From Pseudomonadota bacterium (lineage in GTDB: Bacteria > Pseudomonadota > Gammaproteobacteria > Burkholderiales > Burkholderiaceae_B): 8,706 nt of DNA. The position numbers and the translations under genes were made by a program. Shown here one piece after another: positions 6,257-8,706 of the stretch. The stretch lies in contig JAEYZR010000047.1 in NCBI GenBank assembly GCA_023427945.1, positions 1 through 8,706 of the forward strand, written 5' to 3'. The notes beneath the pieces are model-generated. The model saw nothing but the letters and a program-made list of their open reading frames with translations, was not told the origin of the DNA and did not search any database. The number at the start of each line of letters is the position of its first letter. Within the stretch, counting starts at the first letter, position 1.

Positions 6257-7585
6257 TCACCTTCCTGCGGCGCACGCCTGATCCGCGTCGCCGCGGGCCT
6301 TCACCGCCGCGTGCAAAAATTCCAGCGACCTTGCCCATGAGTGGGCGTTGGCATGTGCATTGGCGGCCGGCTGGCCCCCAGCCGTAAGTACCACGCCCGA
6401 CACCGCATGCGCCCGCGCAATGACCGTGGCCGGCACATGCGGCGCCTGGATCGAATGGCCGGCCCCGGGATAGTCCAGGTGCTCCACAGGATAAGCATGC
6501 GAGTGCGCTTTCAATGTCCGAACGATCTCGGCCGAGTATTCGGTTGAAGGCCAGTAGCCATCGTCGCCGCCAGAGATCAGCAGCACGGGTCCCCGGATAC
6601 GTTCGACCGGAATGCGTGCCTGCTCTCGCATCGGCGCCACCGCATGGGCGTCCAGGAATGGTTGCACCTGACGGCGTGGTTCGGCTGAGCGATCGACCTG
6701 TGTCCACGCTTCGTGCTGTTCGTTGTCCTGCCACACGCTGGTCAGCGGCTGGCCATGGTGCATCCATGCCGGCGCATACCGGCTCTCGCCCGGTCGGCCG
6801 GCTGCCAGCACCCCGTGGATCACCGAGCTGGGCACGTAGGCCACGACGGCGCCTGTCAACTCAGGGAAAGTGGCAGCCAACAACAACGACAGTTCGCCGC
6901 CACGCGACTGGCCGCTGACGGCCACGAAGCCGTGCGCAGGCCTCACGTTCGCATGCAGCCAGCGCAAGGCACGCTCGAAGTATTCGAGCGGCGTGCCTGA
7001 AATGTGCGTGGGCAGTCCGGGCGCGCCAAAGTACCCAAGCGCCAATGCCGCATAGCCATGCGAGGCAAGCAAGGCCGCACGGGCCTCATTGATGCCGCCC
7101 CCCGAGCCATTCAGATACACCACCGCAGGAAACGGCCCAGGGCCCGCTGGCGTGTAGAGCGACCCGACGATGCCGTCTTCCACCACGTCGCGACGCGTCA
7201 CACCGGTGGCCACGAAATGACGTGTGAGCGACACCCGCGCGCGTGATCCGGCATCGCCACGAACGTCGATCTCTGTCGTCGACGGCGCCACGGCCTCGGC
7301 ACCCAGTGCCTTGCTCGGCCCCACTTCGACCTGCTGCTGCGACCACAGCAGGCCCTCGCCATCCACGCCGTGGTAGTCACCGCTGAACGGGGCATCACGC
7401 GTCAGATCGAGACGACCATCGGCAGGCACCAGAAACTCGGCACGTGAGCGCCAGAGCGACTGGTCGGCATCGCGTGTCTGTGCGATCAGCATGACTCGCT
7501 CCCCCGGCACTAGACCCGAGACCTCGATACGTACAGACTGGTCCAGCCCCGGCTGATCCGGCGTGATATTGATAGCAATCGGCAT
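6257..7585 (-). CDS. BAAT/acyl-CoA thioesterase-family alpha/beta hydrolase
   Basis: This 442-residue protein has the two-part layout of the bile acid-CoA:amino acid N-acyltransferase / type I acyl-CoA thioesterase family. An N-terminal beta-sandwich Bile_Hydr_Trans-like region (about 10-140, with SGLVPGERVMLIAQTRD) precedes an alpha/beta-hydrolase BAAT_C-like region (about 150-430). NGSGGGINEARAALLASHGYAALALGYFG (159-187) is a family signature. The nucleophile elbow is GQSRGGE with Ser227, where the animal N-acyltransferases have Cys, so hydrolysis is more likely than amino-acid conjugation. The probable triad is completed by Asp341 or Asp342 (ISGGDDGYWPS) and His377 (GAGHSIQAPH). No signal peptide is seen, so it should be cytoplasmic. 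ATG 7585 is chosen because AAGGG lies 7 nt upstream and the family's N-terminus aligns there. An upstream in-frame ATG at 7645 would add 20 residues that do not fit the family and have no good ribosome site. The acyl substrate is unknown. Confidence 0.88.
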   Translation of the reverse strand: MPIAINITPDQPGLDQSVRIEVSGLVPGERVMLIAQTRDADQSLWRSRAEFLVPADGRLDLTRDAPFSGDYHGVDGEGLLWSQQQVEVGPSKALGAEAVAPSTTEIDVRGDAGSRARVSLTRHFVATGVTRRDVVEDGIVGSLYTPAGPGPFPAVVYLNGSGGGINEARAALLASHGYAALALGYFGAPGLPTHISGTPLEYFERALRWLHANVRPAHGFVAVSGQSRGGELSLLLAATFPELTGAVVAYVPSSVIHGVLAAGRPGESRYAPAWMHHGQPLTSVWQDNEQHEAWTQVDRSAEPRRQVQPFLDAHAVAPMREQARIPVERIRGPVLLISGGDDGYWPSTEYSAEIVRTLKAHSHAYPVEHLDYPGAGHSIQAPHVPATVIARAHAVSGVVLTAGGQPAANAHANAHSWARSLEFLHAAVKARGDADQACAAGR

Positions 7586-7793
7586 AGTGTCGCCCTTCGA
7601 ACGTATGAACACGCTGCACCATACGATGATCTGACGCGCGCCCAACGATCAATCGCTTATAAGGAAATAAGGCCCGCCGTGGAAAGATCGCTTACCGGTA
7701 GACAGTGATGATGGGTGCGTTGCTGAGACATGCGCGGGAAACCGGCCAGTTGCGCATGCATCGAAGACGCCGTCACTCCTGGCGCAGCGCCCG
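7586..7793. other. Intergenic region between thioesterase and SMR-pump genes
   Basis: This 208-nt non-coding gap lies between two - strand genes. Besides the thioesterase ribosome site (AAGGG, 7593-7597) and the candidate promoter at 7656-7685, it holds an 8-bp palindrome TACCGGTA (7693-7700). It also holds GGCGCAGCGCC (7781-7791) just after the pump's stop, which has arms too close and no T-run for a terminator. Open frames crossing it show no recognisable protein. Confidence 0.5.
7656..7685 (-). promoter_or_regulatory. Candidate sigma-70 promoter for the BAAT-type thioesterase gene
   Basis: Read on the - strand, TTTCCA (7685-7680, 4 of 6 matches to TTGACA) is followed after 18 nt by TATAAG (7661-7656, 5 of 6 matches to TATAAT). 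Transcription would begin near 7649, leaving a leader of about 64 nt before ATG 7585. The element lies in the most AT-rich part of an otherwise GC-rich gap. The octamer ATCGCTTA occurs at 7652-7659 and again at 7687-7694, bracketing the promoter. This is a visual match only. Confidence 0.35.
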
Positions 7794-8135
7794 TCAATGC
7801 GCCGTGCTTCGCGAAAAAACGTTGATCACGACCACTCCGGCAATGATGAGCGCCATGCCTGCCAGTGCGCCTGCATCCAGCGTCTGGCGAAACCAGAACC
7901 AGCTGATGATGGAGATCAGCACGATGCCCACGCCCGACCACACGGCATAGGCAATGCCGGTGGGCAGGACCCGCAAGGCCAGCGACATGAAGAAGAATGC
8001 GGCCACGAATGCCGCCACCGTGAGCACGGTGGGCCCCAACCGGGTAAACGTATCGGACGCCTTCAGGGCCGTCGTGCCGATCACCTCGCACACGATGGCC
8101 AGGCCGAGAAATGAATAAGCAGTGAGTACAGACAT
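7794..8135 (-). CDS. emrE: EmrE-like small multidrug resistance (SMR) efflux protein
   Basis: This 113-residue protein has four hydrophobic helices and almost nothing else, as in SMR proton antiporters, which export cationic lipophilic compounds (quaternary ammonium, dyes) as antiparallel dimers. Similarity to E. coli EmrE is visible along the whole length. The essential membrane glutamate is Glu17 (EmrE Glu14) in VCEVIGTTALK. PTGIAYAVWSGVGIVLIS (58-75) contains Tyr63 and Trp66, matching EmrE Tyr60 and Trp63. The C-terminus INVFSRSTAH nearly repeats EmrE's INLLSRSTPH. These features favour the Qac/EmrE subtype over the guanidinium (Gdx/SugE) subtype. ATG 8135 is preceded by AAAGGA (8147-8142) with a 6-nt spacer; an upstream in-frame ATG at 8186 would add 17 polar residues and is disfavoured. 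It is divergent from a LysR-type gene, a likely regulator. The substrate range is inferred. Confidence 0.95.
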   Translation of the reverse strand: MSVLTAYSFLGLAIVCEVIGTTALKASDTFTRLGPTVLTVAAFVAAFFFMSLALRVLPTGIAYAVWSGVGIVLISIISWFWFRQTLDAGALAGMALIIAGVVVINVFSRSTAH

Positions 8136-8169
8136 CCGGTTTCCTTTGCAGCGTTGAATCAGCATATCC

Positions 8170-8187
8170 CATGTCGTACACGGCATG
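8170..8187. promoter_or_regulatory. 18-bp imperfect palindrome, candidate operator in the divergent intergenic region
   Basis: CATGTCGTACACGGCATG pairs at 7 of 9 positions per arm (CATG.CGT against ACG.CATG); only the fifth position and the centre mismatch. It lies about 35-52 nt upstream of the pump's start codon and over the -35 zone of the regulator's candidate promoter, so a bound protein could act on both genes. It does not contain a clean T-N11-A LysR box in the symmetric register. The assignment as an operator is inference. Confidence 0.4.
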
Positions 8188-8197
8188 ATCGGGGATT

Positions 8198-8206
8198 TGC
8201 GATAAT
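8198..8206 (+). promoter_or_regulatory. Candidate extended -10 promoter for the LysR-type gene
   Basis: TGC followed by GATAAT fits the extended -10 pattern TGnTATAAT (GATAAT is 5 of 6). No good -35 is present, as is common with extended -10 promoters. Transcription would start near 8213, about 26 nt before the GTG at 8239. The surrounding ATTTGCGATAAT has weak dyad symmetry that could also serve as a binding half-site. Confidence 0.4.
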
Positions 8207-8238
8207 TCCCGGACCCTCAACCGACACGCAGGGATACC

Positions 8239-8706
8239 GTGCGCAAAACGACGATCGGAACGCTCGACCAGGTCACGCCATCGGGCGAAGGGGCGCCCCA
8301 TCGCGTGGCGGCCTCCTACAGCCGTATTCCGCGCACCACGCTGGAGCAGTGGAAAGTGCTGGAGGCCATCGTCGAAGAAGGTAGTTTTGCACAGGCTGCG
8401 ACGCGCCTGAATCGCAGCCAGTCGTCCATCAGCTACGCCGTCGCGCGTCTGCAGGAACAGATCGGGGTGGAACTGCTGACCATGAACGGCAGGCGCGCCC
8501 TGCTCACCGACAACGGGCGTGCGCTCCTGGCCGCTGCACGCGAAGTATTGCGTGGCGCGCAACGCCTGGAGCAACTTGCCGTCCATCTGGACCAGGGGTG
8601 GGAGGCTGAAGTGCGCATTGCCGTCGATCTGGCCTATCCCAATCCGGCACTGCTTACGGCCTTGTGCGACTTCGTCGCCTTCGCGCCGGATACACGTCTA
8701 CAACTG
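8239..8706 (+). CDS. LysR-type transcriptional regulator (N-terminal part, runs off the window)
   Basis: An open frame of 156 codons reaches the last base with no stop, so the C-terminal part of the protein is missing. The winged helix-turn-helix is at about residues 33-92: TLEQWKVLEAIVEEGSFAQAA, then TRLNRSQSSISYAVARLQEQIGVELL and a wing ending LLTDNGRALL. The start of the ligand-binding domain follows (EVRIAVDLAYPNPALLTAL, about 134-152). GTG 8239 is the first possible start after an in-frame TAA at 8203, with AGGG 5 nt upstream. It gives about 30 residues before the helix-turn-helix, longer than usual for the family. A second GTG at 8305, with AAGGGG 11 nt upstream, would give a more typical N-terminus. 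The gene is divergent from the SMR pump across 103 nt, the classic layout for a LysR regulator and its target. The effector is unknown. Confidence 0.92.
   Translation, partial: MRKTTIGTLDQVTPSGEGAPHRVAASYSRIPRTTLEQWKVLEAIVEEGSFAQAATRLNRSQSSISYAVARLQEQIGVELLTMNGRRALLTDNGRALLAAAREVLRGAQRLEQLAVHLDQGWEAEVRIAVDLAYPNPALLTALCDFVAFAPDTRLQL

Noticed and set aside
6283..6296. CCGCG-TCGC-CGCGG stem just inside the thioesterase 3' end as a bidirectional terminator
   Set aside because: The stem has five pairs and no T-run on either side. It lies within coding sequence and is of a kind expected by chance at this GC content.
6228..6767. A 179-codon - strand frame at the 3' end of the thioesterase gene
   Set aside because: It is an out-of-frame shadow. 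The thioesterase frame carries the Asp and His catalytic motifs over the same bases.
7586..7645. Upstream ATG extending the thioesterase by 20 residues
   Set aside because: The added residues do not fit the family, and ATG 7585 has AAGGG at a 7-nt spacing.
7781..7791. GGCGCAGCGCC after the pump gene as a terminator
   Set aside because: The arms are separated by a single base and no T-run follows on the - strand.
7657..8586. A 309-codon open frame on the - strand spanning the pump gene and the start of the LysR-type gene
   Set aside because: It has no recognisable domain and lies opposite the LysR gene and in another frame of the pump gene, both of which have clear family motifs. Long spurious frames are expected in GC-rich DNA.
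1..8706. Mobile elements, CRISPR repeats, tRNA or rRNA genes, or a frameshifted gene
   Set aside because: No transposase or integrase motifs, regularly spaced repeats or RNA-gene signatures were seen, and every recognised gene reads through its full domain set without a break.

Overview
The window is dense, GC-rich bacterial DNA. Third codon positions are mostly G or C, all nine genes whose ends are visible stop with TGA, and Shine-Dalgarno sites are recognisable. The gene families (tandem NMT1-type binding proteins, an acyl-CoA ligase, a bacterial BAAT-type thioesterase, an EmrE-like SMR pump and a LysR regulator) and their packing suggest a betaproteobacterium of the order Burkholderiales, perhaps Alcaligenaceae-like. 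That placement is inferred from protein style only. No RNA gene, insertion sequence, CRISPR array or origin was found, and there is no gene-free stretch over 300 bases.

Region A (1-6252, + strand) is one tightly packed seven-gene operon that enters from the left edge. It holds the C-terminal end of a PaaI-type hotdog thioesterase, a VOC/glyoxalase-like protein, a class I adenylate-forming acyl-CoA ligase, and a nitrate/sulfonate/taurine-type ABC importer. The importer has one ATPase, one permease and two different periplasmic binding proteins. The first five genes overlap or sit 3 nt apart. The binding-protein genes follow after gaps of 48 and 40 nt. The simplest reading is an uptake-and-activation module: a small organic acid is captured in the periplasm, imported with ATP, and joined to CoA by the ligase. 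The thioesterase would recycle dead-end CoA esters and the VOC protein would act on the substrate or a product. The substrate cannot be read from the sequence.

Region B (6257-7585, - strand) is a convergent BAAT/acyl-CoA thioesterase-family alpha/beta hydrolase with a serine nucleophile. Its stop codon lies only 4 nt from the operon's stop codon. A second CoA-thioester enzyme beside the ligase operon fits acyl-CoA metabolism, but it is a separate transcription unit. A plausible promoter for it lies in the 208-nt gap at 7586-7793.

Region C (7794-8706) has a gene for an EmrE-like small multidrug-resistance pump on the - strand, divergent from a LysR-type regulator on the + strand that runs off the right edge. 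Their 103-nt shared intergenic region contains an 18-bp imperfect palindrome (8170-8187) and an extended -10 promoter. This suggests that the regulator controls itself and perhaps the pump.
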